From: Lachnospiraceae bacterium
GTDB lineage: Bacteria; Bacillota; Clostridia; Lachnospirales; Lachnospiraceae
Reading direction: 5' to 3'
Length of the DNA: 63,094 nucleotides
Assembly (NCBI GenBank): GCA_014804695.1
Contig: JAAUZJ010000052.1
Location: 1 to 63,094 of the forward strand
Part shown: positions 6,637-15,420 of the stretch, piece by piece
Numbering within the stretch: the stretch's first letter is position 1
How the letters are laid out: every line of letters begins with the position of its first letter
The notes under the pieces: model-generated
Told to the model about the DNA's origin: nothing
What the model saw: the letters and a program-made list of their open reading frames with translations, nothing else
The model's database searches: none
Program-made: the position numbers and the translations under genes

Positions 6637-8247
6637 CTACTGCCTATTCGATAAAATTCTTATTTCTTTCCTACTCTTTTTAAATGTTACATCACGATAC
6701 TCCGAATTCAGTTTCTCACGCATACCATTTATGATAATAATACATCCAACGTTGGCAATCCCGCCAACAATAATTTTTCCATCAGCAGAACGCTTATTGA
6801 TATCAATCAACCGCTCCCGCTCCGTAGCAGTTTCCTTTAATTTTAACTGATAATTGATCTTTCTGCGCATCTGCTCTGCTTTTTGATTATTAAGCTCAGG
6901 GTTAGCAGGCTGTGACCTCAGTTGATAGGCAATACGGTCCAGCGTATGAATTGCATCCGTCATGTTGTCCTGATACTCTTCCATCAGGCGGTCAATTTCG
7001 CCCATCTTGGACTTGAAATCACTATCCAGACCGATAACCAGCTGCGTAGTCAATCCGGCACGGTTTCCGATAGAAGCTGCAGAAATCTGCTCCACCGCTG
7101 TAACAGTGCCGCCAATGATAGTCCCCCGGTCACCGGAGATTACCACATTATGTCCCGCTTCCACTTCACAATTCAACAAAGCTCCCGTGTTGATCTCATT
7201 TCCGGCAAATACCTGTGCCTGCTCTATAAAACGTGCCATAACATTACCACCCGCACGAATAACACCGTTTCCTGAACCCTGCATTCCGTTTTTTAAAATT
7301 ACATCTTTTCCTGCAAAAAGATTTGCCGTTTCCACATGACCGTTTACGGTGATGTTTCCTGTTGTTTTTACGGTAACACCTGCAAATACGTTACCCTGTA
7401 TCAACACATCCCCATGAAAATCCAAATCTCCTGTAGCGGCATCCAGATTACCTTCTACCACATAAATCGGCGTTACAGTCAAAAGGTTCCCTTCTATTGT
7501 GACATTCCCCTCAGTGCCGGCATAATATTTGCAGTCGGTCTCATCGTACTCACAGCGTTTACACTGTAAGGGCGGCAAACCTTTACCCTCATAGGCATCA
7601 ATTGTATTACCCATAACATCTCTGCCGGTTACAGCAGGCATTTCCGAATGATAGGTTACAAGAAGCTGCCCTTTTGTCACAAGCTCTATCTTCCCAAGTA
7701 CATTATAATCTACCGAGCCATCTGACAATATAATCGGCTTTGTTTCAGGATTTGGATTAAAGTGATATTCAAAAAATCCGTCACGTCCATCTTTTGCGGC
7801 AGTGCCGGTTGCTACAAGCGTTTCCTCATAATTCTGCTTCCCTTTTGCAAGCTCTTCCAATGCTTTTTCGATGATACCGCAAACAATGCCATTCTTTTCT
7901 AATATGCCCTGAAGTTCCTCTACGGAAAAACGTCGATATAAAGTAAGCATGGCCTCCATCTTTGTTTCACTTATACGCAAAAGATAATCCGAACCGTTTA
8001 TAAAAATCGGCTCCCCATAAACAGTTCTTTCATTAGAGTTATCCGGCGTCGTTCTTTCTTTCTCCGAAGTTCGATGCCCACTCTTATCTTGGGAAATGTA
8101 TTGTTCCTCCGGATTAAGAAACCTGCTTTTCTCAGGCTCATTTTTCTCCGAAGATAACGGTTCCGCCTCTGGAGCCTGAAGCATTTCCATCATATTATCG
8201 GTTTGTTCTTTATTCTTTTTCTTTCCTATATGATTAAAAAAGGCCAT
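6637..8247 (-). CDS. fapA: FapA/DUF342-family polymer-handling protein (536 aa)
   Basis: FapA (flagellar assembly protein A, DUF342) proteins have an N-terminal FapA domain, a right-handed beta-helix and a C-terminal coiled coil. All are visible: residues about 80-260 carry the FapA domain (GKIELVTKGQLLVTYHS, VTGRDVMGN). Residues 265-395 show the beta-helix repeats with regular Gly/Asn/Val (GDVLIQGNVFAGVTVKTTGN). Residues 410-490 are helical. The N-terminus is a charged linker. The start at 8247 is chosen because GGAGAG is seven bases before it; an in-frame ATG five codons earlier lies inside that site. Its start is four bases from the stop of a gene remnant, suggesting a lost upstream partner. 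Confidence 0.85.
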   Translation of the reverse strand: MAFFNHIGKKKNKEQTDNMMEMLQAPEAEPLSSEKNEPEKSRFLNPEEQYISQDKSGHRTSEKERTTPDNSNERTVYGEPIFINGSDYLLRISETKMEAMLTLYRRFSVEELQGILEKNGIVCGIIEKALEELAKGKQNYEETLVATGTAAKDGRDGFFEYHFNPNPETKPIILSDGSVDYNVLGKIELVTKGQLLVTYHSEMPAVTGRDVMGNTIDAYEGKGLPPLQCKRCEYDETDCKYYAGTEGNVTIEGNLLTVTPIYVVEGNLDAATGDLDFHGDVLIQGNVFAGVTVKTTGNITVNGHVETANLFAGKDVILKNGMQGSGNGVIRAGGNVMARFIEQAQVFAGNEINTGALLNCEVEAGHNVVISGDRGTIIGGTVTAVEQISAASIGNRAGLTTQLVIGLDSDFKSKMGEIDRLMEEYQDNMTDAIHTLDRIAYQLRSQPANPELNNQKAEQMRRKINYQLKLKETATERERLIDINKRSADGKIIVGGIANVGCIIIINGMREKLNSEYRDVTFKKSRKEIRILSNRQ

Positions 8248-8248
8248 A

Positions 8249-8359
8249 TCAAATCTCTCCATACATCAACTTGTCCTCTGAAAAGATAATGCCCTCCGGC
8301 CGTCCTCCCATGGCATTATACTTGTCTATGATTTCCAACAGAGTCCCACTTCCAAATAT
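8249..8359 (-). pseudogene. C-terminal remnant of an unrecognised gene
   Basis: Thirty-six codons read open on the minus strand and end in a TGA at 8249-8251, one base before the fapA ATG. The peptide (GTLLEIIDKYNAMGG, then RPEGIIFSEDKLMYGEI) has the composition of a real protein. An in-frame TAA lies immediately upstream and there is no start codon with a ribosome binding site. The tight spacing to fapA is typical of translationally coupled genes, so this is probably the tail of a former upstream gene. Family not recognised. Confidence 0.45.
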
Positions 8360-8377
8360 TTATTTACACTATTTTTC

Positions 8378-9004
8378 TTACCTCATATAATAACCATACG
8401 TTTCATCTAAAACCTCTCTCGAAAAGCCGTATTCCTCAACAAGGTATTCTAGCAATTCTTCTACACTGCTTCTATACATGTTTAGGTCGATATCAATATT
8501 CTCCACTTTTTCAGCCGCTACAAAACCATCCTGATCTACTTTTACATCATAAATATCAGCATATGACAAATCGGCACAATCAATCTCAGCAACAACTACA
8601 TATAAACTACCGGAAGCCCTGCTTTCAAAGGTATAGCCAAATTTACTGTGCGCATACATCCTATGCCAATAAGATGGTGTATCAATTTCCTCAATAATTC
8701 CATCCTCAGAACAGAGATATATGGCGTGGCTTCCCCATTGATCAGCCCCATAGTTCATGATAGTCATCTGATTATCATGAACCGACAACTGTGGTATCAT
8801 ATTACAGCGAATTTCCTGAAATTTCTCTATGGCAATATATATGGCTAAAGCCAACACATACACAAGTACTACCTTAAACGCATTTTTTGCTAATTTTTTA
8901 CTCTTTTTTATGGCTGCGACAATCATCATTATCAGAAATATGCCTGATGTTATTATACCAAAAAAAGCAATTAGAAAAAACACTAATAATGCATATCCAT
9001 TCAT
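8378..9004 (-). CDS. Two-helix membrane protein of unknown function (208 aa)
   Basis: Two hydrophobic segments at residues about 4-30 and 40-60 are followed by a roughly 145-residue soluble domain ending in LLEYLVEEYGFSREVLDETY. The ATG at 9004 is preferred because GGAGAGG lies six bases upstream; the frame stays open 18 codons further. It follows the solute-binding protein gene by 83 bases in the same direction. I do not recognise a family. It could be a partner of the binding protein and hybrid kinase upstream, or an independent gene. Confidence 0.65.
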   Translation of the reverse strand: MNGYALLVFFLIAFFGIITSGIFLIMMIVAAIKKSKKLAKNAFKVVLVYVLALAIYIAIEKFQEIRCNMIPQLSVHDNQMTIMNYGADQWGSHAIYLCSEDGIIEEIDTPSYWHRMYAHSKFGYTFESRASGSLYVVVAEIDCADLSYADIYDVKVDQDGFVAAEKVENIDIDLNMYRSSVEELLEYLVEEYGFSREVLDETYGYYMR

Positions 9005-9087
9005 ACCAATCCTCTCCACGCTTCCAATATCCTGCGATGTTTGTATCGAACGTTGCAAACGTCAGCAAGGTTCAGCTTTTCTTCTGA

Positions 9088-10383
9088 TCACTCTGGGGAA
9101 GGAAAGTTTTTCACCGACTCCGAAACATCGCTCCCATCTCCAATCTTCGTCAGCAGCTGCCACCATGCAGTACGCGCCTTAGACCATTCGGGGGTAATCT
9201 GATAATAATCGCCCATGTATGGAGTAAAAATGCTGTATTCTGTCATAAGCATATCATTTTCATATATATTATCCATATCCCGCACCGGCCAGTAAGAAGT
9301 AGCTCTTACAGCCCTGGTGTATGGAACATCATTTTCTGTCATATAACGGATAAAAGTTTTTGCTGCTGAAATCCGTTCTTCACTGCCGGTATCAAAAATA
9401 CCAAATCCCCAGATACCACCCTGTAGCTTCGGTGTATCTTCGCTGGTCGGAAAAGCCATCGGAAAAACTTCAAAATCCAAATCAGGATGGTTAATAGTCT
9501 GCTGTACTTCCATAGACACATTCCAGCAGAAACACATAGCAGTTTCTTTTTTGCAGAACATGTCAATTGCATCCGCAGAGGTAAAAGAAGGTTCAAAGGT
9601 GATTCCATCTAAATCATAAAGAAGCTGCAGGGCTTTCCTGTTTTCTTCACTGTCAACTGTATAAGATGTATGTTCAGCATCGGTAAAAGAGCCTCCATAC
9701 AGATTGTTCACCAAGGCTCGTGTTCCCTGATCGCCGCTTTGATTTTTACAATATATGATGCCCGCATTTATATTCTGCTCTCGGGCAGTTCCATAATCAT
9801 TCAAAGCCTGAACCGCTTTGATAAAATCCTCTGTCGTCCAGGTGTGTGTTTCTTCATCAATGTACTGAAGTGCGTCGGCCTCTTTAAACAGATCATAATT
9901 AATAGCCATACAATGCGCAGACATACAGATTGGAAACACATAATAATCTCCGTTTCTGTGCTGACAGGCTTTTCTTATATTATCATATACTTCACCAGCC
10001 TTATCAGATTCCCACAAATCAGCCAGATCAACCATCCATTCATTTTCACCCCAGCTTGCCACAAGGCGCTCCGGTCCTTCCAAAATAAGATCCGGCATAT
10101 TCCCGTCTAAAGCGGCCTGATTGATTTTTTCATCTCCGGTATCGTAACTTAAATATTCCACAGAAATATGGATATCAGGATATTCTTTATGAAAATCGGC
10201 CAACATGCTTCCTACCGACGTAGGATTTCCCCAGTTGCCTATTGGAAAAGTCCATAAAGTCAGTTCTGTATTTTCTCCGTTTTCGCTGTCTTCCTCCGAT
10301 TCAATATTTGGATTTTTGCTACCACAAGAGGACAAAAGAAGCACAGACAATAGGCAGCCTATCAACACATATATTTTTTTCAT
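9088..10383 (-). CDS. Extracellular solute-binding lipoprotein (family 1 type)
   Basis: It has a lipoprotein signal peptide (MKKIYVLIGCLLSV with lipobox LLSSC, Cys20) and a family 1 sugar-type binding-protein body: LTLWTFPIGNWGNP near the start, then SYDTGDEKINQAALDGNMPD, and a C-terminal lobe with RAVRATSYWPVR. Such proteins normally deliver sugars to MalF/MalG-type permeases, but none is adjacent. Instead the gene sits 75 bases downstream of a hybrid histidine kinase in the same direction. This suggests a sensing rather than transport role. The start at 10383 gives the best signal peptide; an ATG four codons earlier is too close to the GGAAGG site. Confidence 0.85.
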   Translation of the reverse strand: MKKIYVLIGCLLSVLLLSSCGSKNPNIESEEDSENGENTELTLWTFPIGNWGNPTSVGSMLADFHKEYPDIHISVEYLSYDTGDEKINQAALDGNMPDLILEGPERLVASWGENEWMVDLADLWESDKAGEVYDNIRKACQHRNGDYYVFPICMSAHCMAINYDLFKEADALQYIDEETHTWTTEDFIKAVQALNDYGTAREQNINAGIIYCKNQSGDQGTRALVNNLYGGSFTDAEHTSYTVDSEENRKALQLLYDLDGITFEPSFTSADAIDMFCKKETAMCFCWNVSMEVQQTINHPDLDFEVFPMAFPTSEDTPKLQGGIWGFGIFDTGSEERISAAKTFIRYMTENDVPYTRAVRATSYWPVRDMDNIYENDMLMTEYSIFTPYMGDYYQITPEWSKARTAWWQLLTKIGDGSDVSESVKNFPSPE

Positions 10384-10440
10384 ATCAATAACCATACCTT
10401 CCGCTTAATCTTCGATGTTTGGGCGTAAGCGCAAACTCGC

Positions 10441-10464
10441 GGGTGAAAAATTTATTTTTCACCC
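10441..10464 (-). promoter_or_regulatory. Perfect hairpin between kinase and binding protein
   Basis: GGGTGAAAAAT (10441-10451) mirrors ATTTTTCACCC (10454-10464) with a two-base centre. It overlaps the TGA stop of the hybrid kinase. No T-run follows on the minus strand, so it looks like an intercistronic processing or attenuation hairpin rather than a full terminator. Confidence 0.5.
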
Positions 10465-13026
10465 TATATACCGGCATAACAGGGAGATAATTTCCTGTGG
10501 TTCTAAGGGTTTTGCCGTATGGGCATTCATACCACAGTCAAGACATTTTTGAACATCATCTTCAAATACATCTGCACTGACTGCAATAATTGGGATGGTT
10601 TGTGCATCTTCCCGACTTAGCTTTCGTATTGTGGTTGTCGCTTCAAAGCCTGTCATAACAGGCATTCTAAGATCCATTAATATGGCGTCATACCACCCCG
10701 GCGAAGAGCGTTCAAATAGTTCCACGCAAATCTTTCCGTTTTCCGCCCACTCTGCTTCCATGCCAAATTCGCCGAGTATTGCATTTATAATTTCCCAGTT
10801 CAATTCGTTGTCTTCCGCTACGAGTATACGTCTACCGGTTAATTCAATATCAGATTCATCTTTCTGTTCCTGATGTTCTACCTCTGCTTCTGCAAACTGA
10901 CGCAGGGCATAATAAAGAGTAGAACGGAACAGGGGCTTTGAAATAAAACCACAGATGTTTGTTTTTTCAGTTTGTACCTCCAATTCATCCCATTCACCGT
11001 CAGTCAGGATTATGATAGGCAATTCTTGACCAAAGCGGTCAAACAATTCTTCGGCAGTCTCCATCCAATCCTGCCCCTGCATATCCCAATCCAGCAGGAT
11101 CATGTGATAACATTCATTTTTGCCGCAGCGCTCCTCTATCATCCGGAAAGCCTGTTTGATATCTGTAGCAGCCTCTGCATTAAGCCCAATGGATTCTAAC
11201 GAGGCTATAGCAAGATTTCCTGTTTTTTCATCATCATCTATAATTAAAACATTCCGCTTCGGCAAATGAAGTTCTTTCTCCTGGTGTACTGCTTTTTCCA
11301 TATCCAGAATAATATGGAAATGACTTCCTTTTCCCTGCTCACTTTCTACAGTAATGGTACCGCCCATTGCATCTACAATATGCTTGGTAATGGTCAGCCC
11401 CATTCCGGCTCCGGCCTCTTTATCCACACGGGCGTTGTCTTCTCTGGCAAACGCATCAAATATTTTATCCTGAAATTCTTTGGACATACCTATGCCATTA
11501 TCTTTTACATGTAAATGGGAGCGAATATATCCATTTCCTTTCGGAGAAGCCTCTTCATACAAGTCAGCCTCAATTTTTCCGCCTTCCGGGGTAAACTTGA
11601 CCGCATTCCCGAGAATATTCAAAAGGATCTGGCTTAAGCGGACTCTGTCTGAACACACATTTTCATGATAGATATCATGTACATAAATATTGAAATGCTG
11701 ATTTTTCTCCTGTATCTGTGGTTGGATGATTGTCTCAATATTTTGCATAATATCACGAATACATAGCGGCTCCATATTTAATATAAGCTTTCCATTTTCA
11801 ATTTTGGACATATCCAGCATATCGTTGATCAGTCCCAGCAGATGGCGGCTGGATACATGTATCTTTTTCAAACATGAGCGCACTCGTGACGGATTATCTA
11901 TACTGCCGATGGCAATTGATGTCATTCCCATAATGCCGTTCATCGGTGTGCGGATATCATGGCTCATATTAGAGAGGAATTCACTTTTCACCCTGTTAGA
12001 ATGCTCCGCTGCTAACATTGCCTCTTCCGCGGTTTTTCTGGCTTCCTCCAATGCCCGCATATGTATTTTGGACAGACGGTAGTATCCAAAAAAGACAAAA
12101 AGTAGTGCACATATGATCAGACTGCCGCCGCCAACGGAAACATAGGACCATTTTCTTTGAAGAAGATTTACCGTCTCATTCAGTGTATTATGGGAAATTT
12201 TCAAAATAAGGTACCACTCTGAATTCGGAAGACTGGTACAATAGAGATTCCATGATTCGCCCGCGATCATAACTTCACTTGTATAATCCCTGCCGGCTTC
12301 CAATGCGCCTTGAAGTTCTTTAGCATACTGAGCCGGTTCTTTTCCATTGCAGGTTTCATAAAGGTTTTCAACACGCTCAAAATAATTTTCGTCTTCTACG
12401 TTATCGTTATTCAAAACATAGCTGCCATCCTTGCGGATAATCGAATATTCCATGATATTGCTTCGGATATTGGTCTCCAATGTATCATCGAGATATCTGC
12501 TTGGCAGTCCTGCAACCAGTCCAATGCTTGTGTTTCCGTCCCCAATGGGATAAACAGCCGGCACCCCCATTAAAACAACCGGAGTTCCTGTTGCATCCTT
12601 TCCTGCGCAAACATTATATTTACCTTCCTGAACAGAGCGGTGAAAACTCTCCGGAACATCTGCCGTCACCTGAGAGCCGTAGAGCATGTGAAAGTTTCCA
12701 TCCTCTGTATAAAGAGCCAGATATTCAAATCCTATGGAGCGTGCATTATAGTTCAGCGCTATCCGCATAGAGCTTTCTTTCGTAGCACGTCCGGGTGGAA
12801 CGGAATCTACAAGCGACTCTACCTGTGACAGGCGAAGCTCAATTGTAGTCCCGAAATGGGACGATACCTGTTCGCTGATTCCAGACATGTAAAAGACACC
12901 CAGCTGCCTGATTGCATCTTCTCCCATATGATTCACACAAATTGCTTGAATAACAAATATAATTATACAAAAAATCGATACCAGAACAAGGCTTACATTT
13001 AGAAAACGTGTTGTTCTTTTTTCCAT
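10459..13026 (-). CDS. Hybrid sensor histidine kinase with two receiver domains (855 aa)
   Basis: A membrane helix (about 9-31) is followed by a roughly 260-residue extracellular sensor of the double-Cache kind and a second helix (about 293-316). Then come a dimerisation domain with SNMSHDIRTPMNGIMG, an ATPase domain (NILGNAVKFTPEGG, DNGIGM, GAGMGLTITKHIVDAMGG), and two receiver domains. Receiver 1 starts RNVLIIDDDEK, with the acceptor region in ILLDWDMQG. Receiver 2 starts RRILVAEDNELNWEI, with ILMDLRMPVMTGFE. It has no DNA-binding output, so it must signal through phosphotransfer or a partner outside the window. The downstream solute-binding lipoprotein may present a ligand to its sensor domain. 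Confidence 0.9.
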   Translation of the reverse strand: MEKRTTRFLNVSLVLVSIFCIIIFVIQAICVNHMGEDAIRQLGVFYMSGISEQVSSHFGTTIELRLSQVESLVDSVPPGRATKESSMRIALNYNARSIGFEYLALYTEDGNFHMLYGSQVTADVPESFHRSVQEGKYNVCAGKDATGTPVVLMGVPAVYPIGDGNTSIGLVAGLPSRYLDDTLETNIRSNIMEYSIIRKDGSYVLNNDNVEDENYFERVENLYETCNGKEPAQYAKELQGALEAGRDYTSEVMIAGESWNLYCTSLPNSEWYLILKISHNTLNETVNLLQRKWSYVSVGGGSLIICALLFVFFGYYRLSKIHMRALEEARKTAEEAMLAAEHSNRVKSEFLSNMSHDIRTPMNGIMGMTSIAIGSIDNPSRVRSCLKKIHVSSRHLLGLINDMLDMSKIENGKLILNMEPLCIRDIMQNIETIIQPQIQEKNQHFNIYVHDIYHENVCSDRVRLSQILLNILGNAVKFTPEGGKIEADLYEEASPKGNGYIRSHLHVKDNGIGMSKEFQDKIFDAFAREDNARVDKEAGAGMGLTITKHIVDAMGGTITVESEQGKGSHFHIILDMEKAVHQEKELHLPKRNVLIIDDDEKTGNLAIASLESIGLNAEAATDIKQAFRMIEERCGKNECYHMILLDWDMQGQDWMETAEELFDRFGQELPIIILTDGEWDELEVQTEKTNICGFISKPLFRSTLYYALRQFAEAEVEHQEQKDESDIELTGRRILVAEDNELNWEIINAILGEFGMEAEWAENGKICVELFERSSPGWYDAILMDLRMPVMTGFEATTTIRKLSREDAQTIPIIAVSADVFEDDVQKCLDCGMNAHTAKPLEPQEIISLLCRYIG

Positions 13027-13074
13027 AAATTCCTATCTCCAAAGTATTAATTAGAAGCAGTCCCTTGCTTCACC

Positions 13075-13647
13075 CTACGCGCTCTGTCCCAACTCAAATG
13101 CCTTCTTATTAAGCTCCAGAAATTTAGGCGGTACACTATGCTCAATTGCATCCATCCATTCTTCCTGTGTAAAGTCAAAGTGACCAGCCAGTTTGCCCAT
13201 GAGCACCAGATTCACAGCCTTGCTGCTTCCTGCTTGTTCCGCCAGGGCGAGCGCATCAATCGCGTCCACTTTGATTCCAAGCGCTCCAAGCTTCTCTTCC
13301 AGCTTCTCGGGATAAACTGCCGTGCCTGCGATCACAGGCATAGGATTAACCTGCTGACTGTTGACTATAATCCTGCCGCCCGGCTTTAAATATTCCGTAT
13401 AGCGGGCCGCTTCTAAAAGCTCAAAAGAAAGAATGCAGTCCGCCTGTCCTTTGTCTATAATGGGCGAGTAAACTCTGTCACCCCAACGTACATAAGTGAC
13501 AACGCTTCCTCCACGCTGGCTCATACCATGCACCTCACTGACTTTTACATCAAATCCTTTGCCAAGGAGCAGACGTCCAAGAAGTTTACTTGCAAGCAGT
13601 GTGCCCTGTCCACCAACACCCACGATCATAATATTCTTAGTTTCCAT
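13075..13647 (-). CDS. iorB: Indolepyruvate ferredoxin oxidoreductase, beta subunit
   Basis: At 190 aa, this is the usual length for IorB, the gamma-type domain subunit of indolepyruvate:ferredoxin oxidoreductase. It begins with MIVGVGGQGTLLASKLLG and continues with VHGMSQRGGSVVTYVR. With IorA it catalyses TPP- and ferredoxin-dependent oxidation of aryl pyruvates to arylacetyl-CoA and CO2 in the cytoplasm. The ATG follows a GGAG site and comes 23 bases after the iorA stop, as in other iorAB operons. It is the last gene of the five-gene operon. Confidence 0.92.
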   Translation of the reverse strand: METKNIMIVGVGGQGTLLASKLLGRLLLGKGFDVKVSEVHGMSQRGGSVVTYVRWGDRVYSPIIDKGQADCILSFELLEAARYTEYLKPGGRIIVNSQQVNPMPVIAGTAVYPEKLEEKLGALGIKVDAIDALALAEQAGSSKAVNLVLMGKLAGHFDFTQEEWMDAIEHSVPPKFLELNKKAFELGQSA

Positions 13648-13670
13648 ATTTTATCTCCATTCCTTTCACC

Positions 13671-15398
13671 CTAGCCTAATGCGTCAAATTTACAGAGCTG
13701 TTTGCAGACTCCGCAACCCACACAGAGTGTATCGTCAATCTTTGCCTTGCCGTTCTCCATGCTTATTGCCGGGCAACCGATATTCATACACGCCTTACAC
13801 CCCTTACACTTTTCAGGATCAGAACATATGGGCCCCGGATGCTTCACATATTTTAGCAATGCGCAGGGACGACGTGAAATTATAACTGAAGGCTCTTTCG
13901 CCGAAAGCTCTTCCTTAATCGCCTCCTGACAGGTTTCCATATCATAAGGATCCACTACTCTCACCCGTCTGATTCCAACAGCATGGCACAGACTTTCCAA
14001 ATCGATCTTCGTACAAGGATCTCCTTTCAGGTTATATCCAGTGGTTGGATTCTGCTGATGTCCTGTCATACCGGTGATAGAATTATCCAATATGATCACG
14101 GTAGCGTTGGATTCATTGTAAGCAATATTGATAAGTCCTGTAACGCCTGAATGAATAAATGTGGAATCACCTATAACCGCCACAGTCCCTCCTGCCCACT
14201 CCTCATCACTCGCCTTTACAAAGCCGTGAAGTCCGGAAACAGAAGCGCCCATACACACAGTAGAGTCAATTGCGCCAAGCGGCGGTACTGCTCCTAACGT
14301 ATAACAGCCTATATCTCCAAGTACCGTAAGTTTCATTTTTTTCAAAACATAAAAGATGCTACGGTGAGGACAGCCTGCACACATTACTGGCGGCCGCGCA
14401 GGGATACTCTCATCTAAAGAAGGTCCTGCCTGTACCGCTTCTCCTAATTTCTCCTTAACCAGATTCTGACTCAACTCCCCAATATTTGAAAACATATCTT
14501 TTCCGGATACCGAAAGCCCCAGATTTTTGCAGTGTGTCTCAATAAAGCCATCCAGCTCCTCCACTACCACCAGTTTATCTACAGAAGCTGCAAAATCTCT
14601 TATCTTCTGCTCCGGCATAGGCCAGATCATTCCCAGCTTCAAAACAGGATATGTATCCCCGCATGCCTCTTTCACATACTGGTAACAGGTAGAAGAAGTA
14701 ATGATACCACAAGACTTATCGCTGCCCTCTTCTATCCGATTGATCTCTGCCGTTTCCGCCCAAGCTGTCAGCGCCTTGGTACGTTCCTCTATCTCCGGAT
14801 GACGCTTCTTCGCATTACCCGGCATCATAATATATTTCCCGGGATTTTTCTCATATTTCTTCTGCTCCGGAAGTACCCGCTCACTTGTCTCAACTACGCT
14901 CTGCGAATGGCTGACACGGGTACACATCTTAATAAGCACCGCAGTATCAAATCTTTCCGAAATCTCATAGGCAAGCTTCGCAAAGCTAAGCGCCTCCGCA
15001 GAATCTGATGGCTCTAACATAGGTATCTTCGCCGCCTGTGCATAGTGGCGGGAATCCTGCTCATTCTGCGAGCTGTGCATTCCGGCATCATCAGCCACTC
15101 CAATAATAAGCCCCGCATTAACACCGGTATATGAAATAGTAAAAAGCGGATCAGCCGCTACATTTAAGCCTACATGCTTCATAGCGCAGAAACTCCTCTT
15201 TCCCGCCAAAGAAGCGCCAAACGCCGCCTCGAGAGCCACCTTTTCATTAGGAGCCCACTCTGCATATAATTCCTCATATTTCGCCGCACACTCAGTAATT
15301 TCTGTACTGGGCGTTCCGGGATAACTGGATACAAAGCTGCAACCTGCCTCATAAAGACCTCTGGCAACAGCCTCGTTACCAAGCATTAGTGTTTTCAT
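13671..15398 (-). CDS. iorA: Indolepyruvate ferredoxin oxidoreductase, alpha subunit
   Basis: The 575-aa IorA subunit carries the pyrimidine-binding domain first (MLGNEAVARGLYEAG, FVSSYPGTPSTEI). The TPP-binding domain is around residues 340-470 (GDIGCYTLGAVPPLGA, GDSTFIHSGVTGLINIAYN, ITGMTGHQQNP). Two [4Fe-4S] ferredoxin motifs are at the C-terminus (CKGCKACMNIGCP and CVGCGVCKQLC). It takes up aryl pyruvates derived from aromatic amino acids. An AGGAGG site precedes the ATG. It sits 22 bases after the symporter gene. All catalytic and cluster motifs appear intact. Confidence 0.95.
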   Translation of the reverse strand: MKTLMLGNEAVARGLYEAGCSFVSSYPGTPSTEITECAAKYEELYAEWAPNEKVALEAAFGASLAGKRSFCAMKHVGLNVAADPLFTISYTGVNAGLIIGVADDAGMHSSQNEQDSRHYAQAAKIPMLEPSDSAEALSFAKLAYEISERFDTAVLIKMCTRVSHSQSVVETSERVLPEQKKYEKNPGKYIMMPGNAKKRHPEIEERTKALTAWAETAEINRIEEGSDKSCGIITSSTCYQYVKEACGDTYPVLKLGMIWPMPEQKIRDFAASVDKLVVVEELDGFIETHCKNLGLSVSGKDMFSNIGELSQNLVKEKLGEAVQAGPSLDESIPARPPVMCAGCPHRSIFYVLKKMKLTVLGDIGCYTLGAVPPLGAIDSTVCMGASVSGLHGFVKASDEEWAGGTVAVIGDSTFIHSGVTGLINIAYNESNATVIILDNSITGMTGHQQNPTTGYNLKGDPCTKIDLESLCHAVGIRRVRVVDPYDMETCQEAIKEELSAKEPSVIISRRPCALLKYVKHPGPICSDPEKCKGCKACMNIGCPAISMENGKAKIDDTLCVGCGVCKQLCKFDALG

Positions 15399-15420
15399 AA
15401 ATCATTTTCCTCCTTAATAC

